Positions 7,333 through 15,171 of a DNA stretch of 26,173 nucleotides are shown one piece after another; position 1 is the first letter of the stretch, and each line of letters opens with the position of its first letter. Under the pieces are notes generated by a model that was not told where the DNA came from, did not search any database, and was given only the letters and a program-made list of their open reading frames with translations. This stretch comes from a virus. A program made the translations under genes and the position numbers. The stretch is taken from positions 1 through 26,173 of the IMG/VR virus record IMGVR_UViG_3300034062_006076; one strand, given 5' to 3'.

Positions 7333-8703
7333 ATGGCTGACAAAAATTTTGATTATTTAGGAAACACATTCCAACAGCAACTTATCAATCAAATTATTGT
7401 TGATAAGAATTTTGCTCACTCAATTTTGGAAGTAATCGACTCCAATTATTTTGAAAATAAGTATTACAAAATCATAATGCAAATGATTAAGGAATACTAT
7501 AAAAAGTTCGATTGTACCCCAACCTATGACACTTTAAATCAAATTGTTAAGTCAGAGATTACCCAAGAGTTGATGTTAAAAATCACATTGGATACCCTTA
7601 ATGAAGTTAAGAATGTATCAGATGAAGGGGCTCTTTTCGTTCAAGAAAAGGCCCTTAAATTCTGTAAACAACAAGAGCTTCAAAAGGTAATGACAAAGGC
7701 TCAAAAGATTATTGATGGTGGTGAGTTTGAAAATTATGACACTCTTGAGGAGATGGTTCGAGAAGCCCTACAAGTTGGGGTTATAGAAAAAGACACAGGA
7801 GATGTATTTGAGAACTTGGACCAAGTTTTAGAAGAAGATTATAGACACCCAATTCCAATTGGAATACCAGGTATAGATAATCTTTTGAAGGGTGGTCTTG
7901 CAAAAGGTGAAATCGGAGTTATATTAGCGCCAACAGGTGTTGGTAAGACGAGTTTAACAACAAAGTTTGCTAACCACGCTTTTAATATGGGATTTAATGT
8001 GTTACAGATATTCTTTGAGGACAACCCAAAGATTATTCAAAGAAAACACTTTACCCTTTGGACTGGAATTGCTCCTGACCTTCTTGGAGAACACAAAGAA
8101 GAGGTTATGAAAAAAGTAACCGAAGTTCAAGATAAGATGAAGAACAAACTTATTCTTAAAAAACTTCCATCAGATACTTTGACTATGGGTCAAATTAAAA
8201 ATCAAATCAGAAAGATGATTGCCGATGGGATTAAGATTGATGTTATTATCTTGGACTATATTGATTGTGTAACACCTGAGAAGATGATGGACGATGAATG
8301 GAAGAGTGAAGGTTCTGTAATGAGGGCATTTGAGTCAATGTGTCATGAATTGAACATTGCTGGTTGGACGGCGACACAAGGTAACAGAAGTTCAATTTCA
8401 TCAGAAGTTGTTACAACAGACCAAATGGGGGGTTCAATTAAGAAGGCTCAAGTAGGTCACGTTATTATATCAGTGGCAAAAACTCTACAACAAAAAGAGC
8501 TTAAACTTGCAACAATTGCCATCACAAAATCTCGTATTGGTAAAGACGGGGTAGTTTTTGAAAATTGCAAATTTGACAATGAATTGCTTATAATTGATAC
8601 GGAAAGTTCTATGACATTCCTTGGATTTGAAGAAAATAAGGAACAAAAAAATAGAGATAGAATTCGTGAAATTATGGAGAAAAAGAAACAACAAACAGTA
8701 TAA
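7333..8703 (+). CDS. 41: gp41/DnaB-type replicative DNA helicase
   Basis: Hexameric helicase that unwinds the fork 5' to 3' on the lagging strand and works with primase. Residues 1-150 form an N-terminal helical domain. A linker helix follows, then the RecA-like core: Walker A Ala-Pro-Thr-Gly-Val-Gly-Lys-Thr (199-206), the Phe-Phe-Glu-Asp motif (227-230) with the catalytic Glu, Walker B Asp-Val-Ile-Ile-Leu-Asp-Tyr (303-309), the sensor Thr-Ala-Thr-Gln-Gly-Asn-Arg (346-352), and a basic Lys-Ser-Arg-Ile-Gly-Lys segment near 399-404 that suits the arginine finger. Length (456) matches T4 gp41 (475). A primase was not seen in this window. Confidence 0.92.
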   Translation: MADKNFDYLGNTFQQQLINQIIVDKNFAHSILEVIDSNYFENKYYKIIMQMIKEYYKKFDCTPTYDTLNQIVKSEITQELMLKITLDTLNEVKNVSDEGALFVQEKALKFCKQQELQKVMTKAQKIIDGGEFENYDTLEEMVREALQVGVIEKDTGDVFENLDQVLEEDYRHPIPIGIPGIDNLLKGGLAKGEIGVILAPTGVGKTSLTTKFANHAFNMGFNVLQIFFEDNPKIIQRKHFTLWTGIAPDLLGEHKEEVMKKVTEVQDKMKNKLILKKLPSDTLTMGQIKNQIRKMIADGIKIDVIILDYIDCVTPEKMMDDEWKSEGSVMRAFESMCHELNIAGWTATQGNRSSISSEVVTTDQMGGSIKKAQVGHVIISVAKTLQQKELKLATIAITKSRIGKDGVVFENCKFDNELLIIDTESSMTFLGFEENKEQKNRDRIREIMEKKKQQTV

Positions 8704-8715
8704 TTATTTAAAAAT

Positions 8716-8720
8716 AGGAG
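8716..8720 (+). promoter_or_regulatory. Shine-Dalgarno sequence of nrdB
   Basis: AGGAG at 8716-8720 lies eight bases upstream of the ATG at 8729. It is the only clear Shine-Dalgarno sequence at a gene start in this window, and it decides the start: an in-frame ATG 36 codons upstream (8621) lies inside the helicase gene and would add a Lys-rich stretch foreign to NrdB. Confidence 0.8.
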
Positions 8721-8728
8721 TCTTATTT

Positions 8729-9676
8729 ATGGAAAAAATTTTAGTGGAAAATCCGAATCGATTTGTGATATTCCCAATTGAACACAACGATATTTGGGAA
8801 TATTATAAAATGCACCAAGCCGCATTTTGGACGGCAGAAGAGGTGGATTTATCGGGTGACATTCGTGATTGGGAGAACCTTTCAGAGAATGAACAATACT
8901 TTGTTAAGAATGTATTGTCATTTTTTGCGGCATCTGATGGAATTGTTAATGAGAACTTGGCTGAAAATTTCTACCGAGAAGTTCAATATCCTGAAGCTAA
9001 ATTCTTTTACGGAATGCAACTTGCAATGGAGAACATCCATAGTCTAATGTATTCACTTCTAATTGATACATATGTTTCCAACCCAAAGGAAAAGGATGAA
9101 TGTTTCCATGCAATTGATAGACTTCCTGCGGTTCAGAAGAAAGCAAAGTGGGCTCTTGATTGGATTACAAATGCATCATTTCAAGAAAGACTTGTGGCAT
9201 TTGCGGCTGTGGAGGGAATCTTCTTCTCAGGTTCATTCTGTTCAATCTTTTGGTTGAAATCAAGAGGAATTATGCAAGGGTTGTGTAACGCAAATTCACT
9301 TATCTTTAAAGATGAAAATCTTCACTGTGACTTTGCAATTCACCTTGTAAACAATCACTGTGAAAACAAGCCAAGTGAAAAGAGAATCAAAGAGATTTTG
9401 TTGTCGGCTCTTGAGATTGAAAAAGAGTTTATTACAGAATCACTTCCAGTATCACTTATTGGTATGAACTCAAACCTTATGAAACAATATCTTGAGTTTG
9501 TTGTTGATGGTCTACTTGTTAAGTTTGGATGTAAAAAACATTTTAATGTTGAACAACCATTTAAATTTATGGAACAAATCGCAGTTGAAACAAAAGGTAA
9601 TTTCTTTGAGTCAAGGACTGTTGAGTATCAGAAAGCAAAGTTGAACGAAACATTGTCCTTTACGGATGACTTTTAA
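8729..9676 (+). CDS. nrdB: Class I ribonucleotide reductase, small (radical) subunit
   Basis: Di-iron protein that generates the tyrosyl radical used by NrdA to reduce ribonucleoside diphosphates. All expected ligands are visible in the 315-residue form: Asp40, Glu101 and His104, Glu162, Glu196 and His199. Tyr108 sits four residues after His104, the position of the radical tyrosine. The C terminus, Leu-Ser-Phe-Thr-Asp-Asp-Phe, resembles the eukaryotic small-subunit tail that docks in the large subunit (mouse ends Phe-Thr-Leu-Asp-Ala-Asp-Phe) rather than the E. coli tail. It begins 25 bases after the helicase gene and ends 19 bases before nrdA, so the two subunits are probably co-transcribed. 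The Shine-Dalgarno sequence sets this gene apart from its neighbours. Confidence 0.95.
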   Translation: MEKILVENPNRFVIFPIEHNDIWEYYKMHQAAFWTAEEVDLSGDIRDWENLSENEQYFVKNVLSFFAASDGIVNENLAENFYREVQYPEAKFFYGMQLAMENIHSLMYSLLIDTYVSNPKEKDECFHAIDRLPAVQKKAKWALDWITNASFQERLVAFAAVEGIFFSGSFCSIFWLKSRGIMQGLCNANSLIFKDENLHCDFAIHLVNNHCENKPSEKRIKEILLSALEIEKEFITESLPVSLIGMNSNLMKQYLEFVVDGLLVKFGCKKHFNVEQPFKFMEQIAVETKGNFFESRTVEYQKAKLNETLSFTDDF

Positions 9677-9695
9677 TTGATTATTTTATAACACT

Positions 9696-12128
9696 ATGAT
9701 GTCACTAAAAATTAAAAAACGTAGTGGGGAAGATGCGTCCTTTAACCCACAGAAAATATATAACAGAATTAAAAGAGCTGCTAAAGGTTTAAACATTAAT
9801 TCTGATGAGATTTTTATTAAGGTAATTACCTCAGTCCCAACTGAAGGTGAGATTACCACAAAGGAACTTGATAAGTTAATTTACGAGATTGCAGCAGCAT
9901 TTACTGGAAGTCACCACGACTACTCAAGATTGGCATCATCAGTTGCAATTTCTGCTTACCACAAAGAAACAAATCCAAGTTTCTCAAACACTATGATGGA
10001 ACTTTACAAAGAAGGAATTGTTAATGAGGAGTTTATCAATATGATTAGCAGTTACGGACCATCTAATGTTGATGAAGTTATTAATCACGATAATGATTAT
10101 AACTTTGATTATTTCGCTTGGAGGTCTCTGCAAGAGATGTATCTTCTGAAATTACCAAGTGGTAAGACAATTGAAAGACCTCAACATATGTATATGCGTG
10201 TTGCAATTTGGGTTACTAAATCATTTGAACAGGCTGTCGAATATTATAAGTCACTCTCAAGTCAACTTATTTCACCGGCAACACCTATTATGATTAATGC
10301 TGGCACAAAAGTTCCACAACTCGCTTCTTGTGTTCTTCACTACAATGATGCTGATTCAAGAGAAGGTCTTTTGAATACTATGAGAGATATATCAACATAT
10401 TCATCAGACGCTGCCGGTATTGGACTATCTATGTCTAATATTCGTAGTAAGGAAAGTCGTATTACATCATCAGGTGGATTTGCCGGTGGACTTTTGAAAT
10501 ATTTGAAGATTGTTAATGAGTCACTTAGATTTTTTAACCAACAGGGTCGTCGTCCTGGTTCTGCGGCAATTTATTTAGAACCTTGGCACAAAGATATCTT
10601 TGACCTACTTGATATTAAAAAGAATACAGGTGCTGAAGAACTTAGAGCCAGAGATTTGTTCACCGCTCTTTGGATTCCTGACAACTTTATGAATGCGGTT
10701 AAAAACAATGGTGATTGGTATTTGTTCTGTCCTAATGACATTAAAAAAGCGGGTATCAAACCTCTCCAAGAATGTTATGGTGATGAGTATGAAGAAAATT
10801 ACAATAAGACAGTTGAATTAGGTCTCGGTAAAAAAGTTAAAGCCCAAGAAATTTGGTCAAAGATAATCGAGTCACAGATTGAAACTGGTGTCCCGTATCT
10901 TTGTTCAAAAGACAACGCAAACAAAAAAACAAATCATCAAAACATTGGTGTAATTAAACAATCAAATCTTTGTAATGAGATTTACCAATACACAGATGAA
11001 AACACAACTGCGATTTGCACACTATCATCAATGGTACTAAAAAACTTCATTAAAGATGGAACATTTGACCACCAATTATTGTATGACGAAACTCGTAAAG
11101 TTGTAAGAGCTCTCAACAAAGTTGTTGATATTAACAACTACTCAACTGAAAAAGGAAACAAGGGTGGTCGTGAACAAAGAGCAATTGCCATTGGAACACA
11201 GGGTCTTGCCGATGTATTCTATTTGATGGATTACATCTTTACATCTGACGAAGCGAAGAAACTAAATAAAGAAATATTTGAAACAATTTATTTTGCGGCA
11301 ATTACTGAAAGTTGCCGTTTATGTAAGGCAGAAGAATATAAACCATATGACTTCTTTAACGGCTCACCAATGTCAGAAGGAATATTCCAATTTGATATGT
11401 GGGGACTTAATGAAGGTGATTTATCGGGAAGATGGGATTGGAACTCATTAAAAGAAGAAGTTAATGATTATGGTGTTTGTAATTCTTTATTCACCGCTCA
11501 AATGCCTGTGGCATCATCTGCTAAGATTACAGGTTCATATGAAATGACAGAGCCGGCTCACTCAGCTATTTTTAACAGAAGAGTTGTTGGTGGTGAGATT
11601 ATGATTGTTAACAAGTATTTGATTAACGACTTTGAGAAGTTGGGTATATGGTGTGAAGACCTAAAGAACGAAATCATTCTAAATGAAGGTTCAGTCCAGG
11701 GAATTAATTTTAATAATTATCTCGACCCTGAAGATAGGAACTATAATAAAAAGGTTAAAAGAATTGAACACCTGATTCCAAAGTATAGAACAATATGGGA
11801 AATTTCTCAGAAAGAACTGATTGAAATGTCTGCTGATAGAGCTCCGTTTATCGACCAATCACAGTCAATGAATATCTATATGGGTAATCCAACTCTTTCT
11901 AAAATTTCATCATCTCACTTTTACGGATGGGAAAAGGGACTCAAAACACTTTGTTACTATGTTAGGACAAAGGCTATCTCAACAGGGGCGAAACACTTAG
12001 CGGTTGATATATCAAAGATTAAAAAACCAAACGTTACACCAGAGCCACCAAAGGTAGATTACTCATCAATGAATCTACCACCAAAACCTGAGAATAGTGA
12101 ATTTGATTGTTTTGGATGTTCATCATAA
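9696..12128 (+). CDS. nrdA: Class I ribonucleotide reductase, large (catalytic) subunit
   Basis: Reduces ribonucleoside diphosphates to deoxy forms for phage DNA synthesis. Residues 4-92 form an ATP-cone, the overall activity switch. In the catalytic barrel, Cys212 (Leu-Ala-Ser-Cys) and Cys441 (Ala-Ile-Cys-Thr-Leu) form the redox pair. The Asn424-Leu-Cys426-Asn-Glu428 motif carries the thiyl radical cysteine and catalytic Asn/Glu, and Tyr754-Tyr755 complete the radical path. The protein ends Cys805-Phe-Gly-Cys808-Ser-Ser, a mobile thiol pair that regenerates the active site and matches the eukaryotic-type ending (Cys-x-x-Cys-x-Ser). The length of 810 is usual for this class, and no intein or intron interrupts it. 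Two adjacent ATG codons (9696, 9699) could each be the start. A terminator-like hairpin follows. Confidence 0.95.
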   Translation: MMSLKIKKRSGEDASFNPQKIYNRIKRAAKGLNINSDEIFIKVITSVPTEGEITTKELDKLIYEIAAAFTGSHHDYSRLASSVAISAYHKETNPSFSNTMMELYKEGIVNEEFINMISSYGPSNVDEVINHDNDYNFDYFAWRSLQEMYLLKLPSGKTIERPQHMYMRVAIWVTKSFEQAVEYYKSLSSQLISPATPIMINAGTKVPQLASCVLHYNDADSREGLLNTMRDISTYSSDAAGIGLSMSNIRSKESRITSSGGFAGGLLKYLKIVNESLRFFNQQGRRPGSAAIYLEPWHKDIFDLLDIKKNTGAEELRARDLFTALWIPDNFMNAVKNNGDWYLFCPNDIKKAGIKPLQECYGDEYEENYNKTVELGLGKKVKAQEIWSKIIESQIETGVPYLCSKDNANKKTNHQNIGVIKQSNLCNEIYQYTDENTTAICTLSSMVLKNFIKDGTFDHQLLYDETRKVVRALNKVVDINNYSTEKGNKGGREQRAIAIGTQGLADVFYLMDYIFTSDEAKKLNKEIFETIYFAAITESCRLCKAEEYKPYDFFNGSPMSEGIFQFDMWGLNEGDLSGRWDWNSLKEEVNDYGVCNSLFTAQMPVASSAKITGSYEMTEPAHSAIFNRRVVGGEIMIVNKYLINDFEKLGIWCEDLKNEIILNEGSVQGINFNNYLDPEDRNYNKKVKRIEHLIPKYRTIWEISQKELIEMSADRAPFIDQSQSMNIYMGNPTLSKISSSHFYGWEKGLKTLCYYVRTKAISTGAKHLAVDISKIKKPNVTPEPPKVDYSSMNLPPKPENSEFDCFGCSS

Positions 12129-12132
12129 AAAT

Positions 12133-12155
12133 AAATCCCGAGAAATCGGGATTTT
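12133..12155 (+). terminator. Terminator-like hairpin after nrdA
   Basis: AAATCCCGA (12133-12141) pairs perfectly with TCGGGATTT (12146-12154) around a GAAA tetraloop, a very stable type of loop, and the T run continues to 12155. It starts four bases after the nrdA stop codon. This is the clearest hairpin in the window and separates the replication/nucleotide block from the baseplate module. The next gene starts 12 bases beyond it. Confidence 0.88.
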
Positions 12156-12167
12156 AAATTTAAAAGT

Positions 12168-12791
12168 ATGGCAGTATTAAACGAAAATATTGAATTATTT
12201 AAGTGTTTGATTAGGGTTTCACATTTTACAAAAAATCCTGAGGATGATAATAAATTCCATAAGGCTTATGCTTTTGCTATTCAGTCAGTTGCTGGAAAAA
12301 TATTAACATTCCATATTATGACAGATTATGGAATGTTAAGGTCAAGAGTTCCTATTTCGGATATTTTTATGCAAGAGCCAATAAAGGATATACCTTTTCA
12401 TTTTAAACAATTATGGGATTGTTTTTCTGAAAATGTAACAATAACAACTTATGATTATCTATATGAAAAAAGATGTCAAGTTGTTTTAAGAGATGGGGTT
12501 AAAGTTTGGGCGACTTATCTTATGACCGTAGACTGGTTCAAAAATCCTTATTCCGACGAACCTTCGGATTATAAGTGTGGTCACATATTAATCGCTGACG
12601 ATGGATACTTGATGTGTCAACCAAACAATAGAATTTATTGGAAAGACTCCAATTGGATTACAAATAAATTTCCTATTGAACCAAAATCAATTAAAGTTGA
12701 TACAGAATTACCTTCAGTTGAAACATTATCAGACAGATGGGTTGCCGATAATGGAGATTGTTATTACTATGACCTTAATGAAATTAAATAG
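12168..12791 (+). CDS. Conserved-looking hypothetical protein upstream of gp25, 207 residues
   Basis: I cannot assign a function. The protein is soluble in appearance, with many aromatic residues. Notable stretches are Leu-Ile-Arg-Val-Ser-His-Phe-Thr-Lys-Asn-Pro (14-24), His-Lys-Ala-Tyr-Ala-Phe-Ala-Ile-Gln-Ser (31-40), and Tyr-Gly-Met-Leu-Arg-Ser-Arg-Val-Pro-Ile (54-63). The dense aromatic and charged pattern suggests a constrained fold. It lies alone between the nrdA terminator hairpin and gp25, and ends 17 bases before gp25. The short space after the hairpin leaves no visible promoter. It could be a late gene with a structural or assembly role, or a leftover of the nucleotide block. It ends in TAG, showing that TAG is a stop here rather than a recoded codon. 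Confidence 0.75.
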   Translation: MAVLNENIELFKCLIRVSHFTKNPEDDNKFHKAYAFAIQSVAGKILTFHIMTDYGMLRSRVPISDIFMQEPIKDIPFHFKQLWDCFSENVTITTYDYLYEKRCQVVLRDGVKVWATYLMTVDWFKNPYSDEPSDYKCGHILIADDGYLMCQPNNRIYWKDSNWITNKFPIEPKSIKVDTELPSVETLSDRWVADNGDCYYYDLNEIK

Positions 12792-12795
12792 TTCC

Positions 12796-12805
12796 ATATT
12801 TATAT
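12796..12805 (+). promoter_or_regulatory. ATATTTATAT element before gp25, possible late promoter
   Basis: This ten-base element is identical to one at 2736-2745 before another gene of a structural group. Its core TATTTATA is the reverse complement of the T4 late promoter box TATAAATA. On the + strand it might be a variant -10 box, but the start codon is only three bases away. AT-rich composition makes chance a real explanation. Confidence 0.25.
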
Positions 12806-12808
12806 CAT

Positions 12809-13264
12809 ATGGCAAATGGTAAAACATACGGTGTAACGTTTCCTTTTAGAGATTCATTCGATGGTAAGTACTTAGATACTACCGATTATGAGGACCAAGA
12901 GATAAGGAGTAGTTTAATACATTTATTATTAACTAGAAAAGGTGCGAGATATTTTTTACCTGATTTTGGTACTCGTCTTTATGAATACATTTTTGAACCA
13001 TTAGATGGGCCAACATTTAACCAAATAGAGGCGGAAATAAGAGATTCTGTAGAACAATTCATCCCTAATTTATTAGTTAATAATATAAGTGTTTATGCTG
13101 CTACGGATGATGAATCAACGGTTTCTTCCCCACAAGGAGTTGCAAATAAAACCTTTGACTTACCAAATAGAAATACCATAGAATATACAGCTAAAGTAAG
13201 AATTGATTATACTATCACAAGTAATGCATTTAATCAGAGTGATTTTATAGTTATTAATATATAA
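12809..13264 (+). CDS. 25: gp25-like baseplate wedge protein
   Basis: Small wedge subunit of the GPW/gp25 family that sits near the sheath-initiation face of the baseplate. The family signature is clear: Leu-Leu-Thr-Arg-Lys-Gly-Ala-Arg-Tyr-Phe-Leu-Pro-Asp-Phe-Gly-Thr (40-55), followed by Ile-Phe-Glu-Pro-Leu-Asp (61-66) and a helix (71-86) with Ile/Val spacing. At 151 residues it is close to T4 gp25 (132). No Shine-Dalgarno sequence precedes the ATG. It is five bases from gp6, so the pair is co-transcribed, and gp25 and gp6 contact one another in the assembled T4 wedge. Confidence 0.92.
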   Translation: MANGKTYGVTFPFRDSFDGKYLDTTDYEDQEIRSSLIHLLLTRKGARYFLPDFGTRLYEYIFEPLDGPTFNQIEAEIRDSVEQFIPNLLVNNISVYAATDDESTVSSPQGVANKTFDLPNRNTIEYTAKVRIDYTITSNAFNQSDFIVINI

Positions 13265-13269
13265 AAGTA

Positions 13270-15108
13270 ATGGCAAACAAACAGATATCATATACTACTA
13301 GAGATTTCCAAAATATTAGGAATGAATTAATAAGTTTTACAAAAACTTATTATCCTGAATTAGTTCAAAACTTTAATGATGCTGCAATTTTTAGTGTTTT
13401 CATGGATTTAAATGCGGCTGTTACTGATAACCTACACTATCACATTGATAGAAATCTACAAGAAACAGTTTTACAATACGCTCAACAAAGAGCTTCAATA
13501 TATAATATTGCGAGAACATACGGACTTAAAATACCGGGACAGAGACCGTCAGTTGCTTTATGTGAGTTCTCAATTACCGTCCCAGCTTTTGGGGATAAAG
13601 AAGACATTAGGTATTGTGGTATATTGAGAAGAGGGAGTCAAGTACAAGGAGCTGGACAAATATTTGAAACAATTTATGATATAGATTTTGCCGCTGAATT
13701 TAATAATGAGGGATTCCCCAACAGAGTTAAAATTCCAAATTTTAATGCCAATAATCAATTAATTAATTATACGATTGTTAAAAGAGAACCAGTGGTTAAT
13801 GGACTCACAAAAGTTTTTAGAAAAACAATAACAAATGCTGAATCTAGACCTTTCTACGAATTGTTCTTACCTGAAAAAAATGTTTTAGGGGTTACAAGTG
13901 TTTTATTGAAAGACGGAACATCATATACTAACGTTCCATCATCTCAGGAATTCTTGGGAGTTGCAAATAGGTGGTATGAAGTTCAGGCCTTAGCTGAAGA
14001 CAGAATTTTTGTAGAAGACCCAACTAAATCCTCTGATACTCCGGGAATTAAAGTAGGTAGATATCTACAAACTAATACTAGATTTATAACTGAATTTACC
14101 CCACAAGGATTTTTGAAATTAACATTTGGGGGAGGTAATACATCAACTGATGAATTACTTAGAGATTTTGCAAGAAATGGAACGCCTTTAGATTTATCAA
14201 AATACCAAAATAACTTTTCATTAGGGTCAGCTTTAAAGGCTAACTCAACTTTATTCATACAATATAGAATAGGCGGGGGATTAGGGTCGAATTTAGGGGT
14301 TAATATTCTCAACGGAATTGGCACGATTAATTTCCTAGTAACTGGACCTTCTTCTATTATCAATAACAATGTGGTAAATTCATTGACCTGTAATAATATA
14401 ACAGCGGCAATTGGAGGAGCAAATATCCCAACAACTGAGGAAGTTAGAAATTACACAACATTTAATTTTGCCGCTCAAAACAGAGCAGTAACAGTTAATG
14501 ATTATGAAGCGGTAATAAGGAAAATGCCATCTTCATTTGGGGCACCTGCTAAAGTTGCAATAACTGAAGAAGATAATAAAATAAAGATTAATGTATTGTC
14601 TTACGATACAAATGGAAAGTTAGTACCAGTTATTTCTGATACTTTAAAAACAAATATTGCTAATTATTTATCTAATTACAGGATGATAAACGATTACATT
14701 TTTGTTACTTCTGCAAACGTAATTGATTTACAATTTGACATTTCTTTGGTATTGGATGCCACCCAAAATCAAGGAGTTGTAATATCTAACATTATTGTAA
14801 AGATAAGTGATTACATGAGTCCCGTTAATCGTGAGATGGGTGAAAACGTTAATATCTCAGAAGTTAGAAGAATAATCCAATCAGAAAATGGGGTAATTTC
14901 TATATCAGACATATTAGTATATAACTTGGTAGGCGGAGTTTATTCGTCTTCAGAGACTTCACAAAAGTATAAAGATTCTGCAACTAGACAAATAGAATTA
15001 ATTGATGATACAATATTTGCAGAGCCTACACAAATTTACCAAGTTAGATTCCCGGGTAGCGACATTAAGATAAGGGTTAAAAATTTATCTACTGTCAATT
15101 TCTCATAA
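13270..15108 (+). CDS. 6: gp6-like baseplate wedge protein (baseplate J family)
   Basis: Core wedge subunit that forms the inner ring of the T4-type baseplate. The 612-residue length is close to T4 gp6 (660). The N terminus has the typical helical start (Tyr-Thr-Thr-Arg-Asp-Phe-Gln-Asn-Ile, residues 8-16), and a middle region ends in Asn404-Arg-Ala-Val-Thr-Val-Asn-Asp-Tyr412-Glu-Ala, the signature of the baseplate J/gp6/gp47 fold, where a conserved 'NRAVT..DY' turn begins the helical domain. The C-terminal third alternates beta strands with a Met-Gly-Glu-Asn-Val motif near 525. The gene follows gp25 by five bases and is followed by a 63-base gap with a hairpin before the giant gene. Confidence 0.9.
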   Translation: MANKQISYTTRDFQNIRNELISFTKTYYPELVQNFNDAAIFSVFMDLNAAVTDNLHYHIDRNLQETVLQYAQQRASIYNIARTYGLKIPGQRPSVALCEFSITVPAFGDKEDIRYCGILRRGSQVQGAGQIFETIYDIDFAAEFNNEGFPNRVKIPNFNANNQLINYTIVKREPVVNGLTKVFRKTITNAESRPFYELFLPEKNVLGVTSVLLKDGTSYTNVPSSQEFLGVANRWYEVQALAEDRIFVEDPTKSSDTPGIKVGRYLQTNTRFITEFTPQGFLKLTFGGGNTSTDELLRDFARNGTPLDLSKYQNNFSLGSALKANSTLFIQYRIGGGLGSNLGVNILNGIGTINFLVTGPSSIINNNVVNSLTCNNITAAIGGANIPTTEEVRNYTTFNFAAQNRAVTVNDYEAVIRKMPSSFGAPAKVAITEEDNKIKINVLSYDTNGKLVPVISDTLKTNIANYLSNYRMINDYIFVTSANVIDLQFDISLVLDATQNQGVVISNIIVKISDYMSPVNREMGENVNISEVRRIIQSENGVISISDILVYNLVGGVYSSSETSQKYKDSATRQIELIDDTIFAEPTQIYQVRFPGSDIKIRVKNLSTVNFS

Positions 15109-15145
15109 TAAGTGATTATTTATTTATTTTTATAAAATTGTACCT

Positions 15146-15169
15146 AAACTATTTATCAAAAAATAGTTT
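15146..15169 (+). promoter_or_regulatory. Hairpin immediately upstream of the giant gene
   Basis: AAACTATTT (15146-15154) and AAATAGTTT (15161-15169) are perfect inverted copies around a six-base loop, ending two bases before the ATG at 15172 and followed by T. It looks like an AT-rich terminator for the gp25-gp6 unit, or a structure that controls translation of the giant gene. The stem holds only one G-C pair, so its stability is moderate. Confidence 0.45.
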
Positions 15170-15171
15170 TT

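Noticed and set aside
8621-8728. 36-codon N-terminal extension of NrdB
   Set aside because: It lies inside the helicase gene and encodes a Lys/Arg-rich stretch foreign to the family. The ATG at 8729 has a good Shine-Dalgarno sequence.
12789-12791. Possible stop-codon recoding, as in some very large gut phages
   Set aside because: TAG ends the 207-residue gene just before gp25, and TAA ends most of the others. All core proteins have normal lengths under the standard code.
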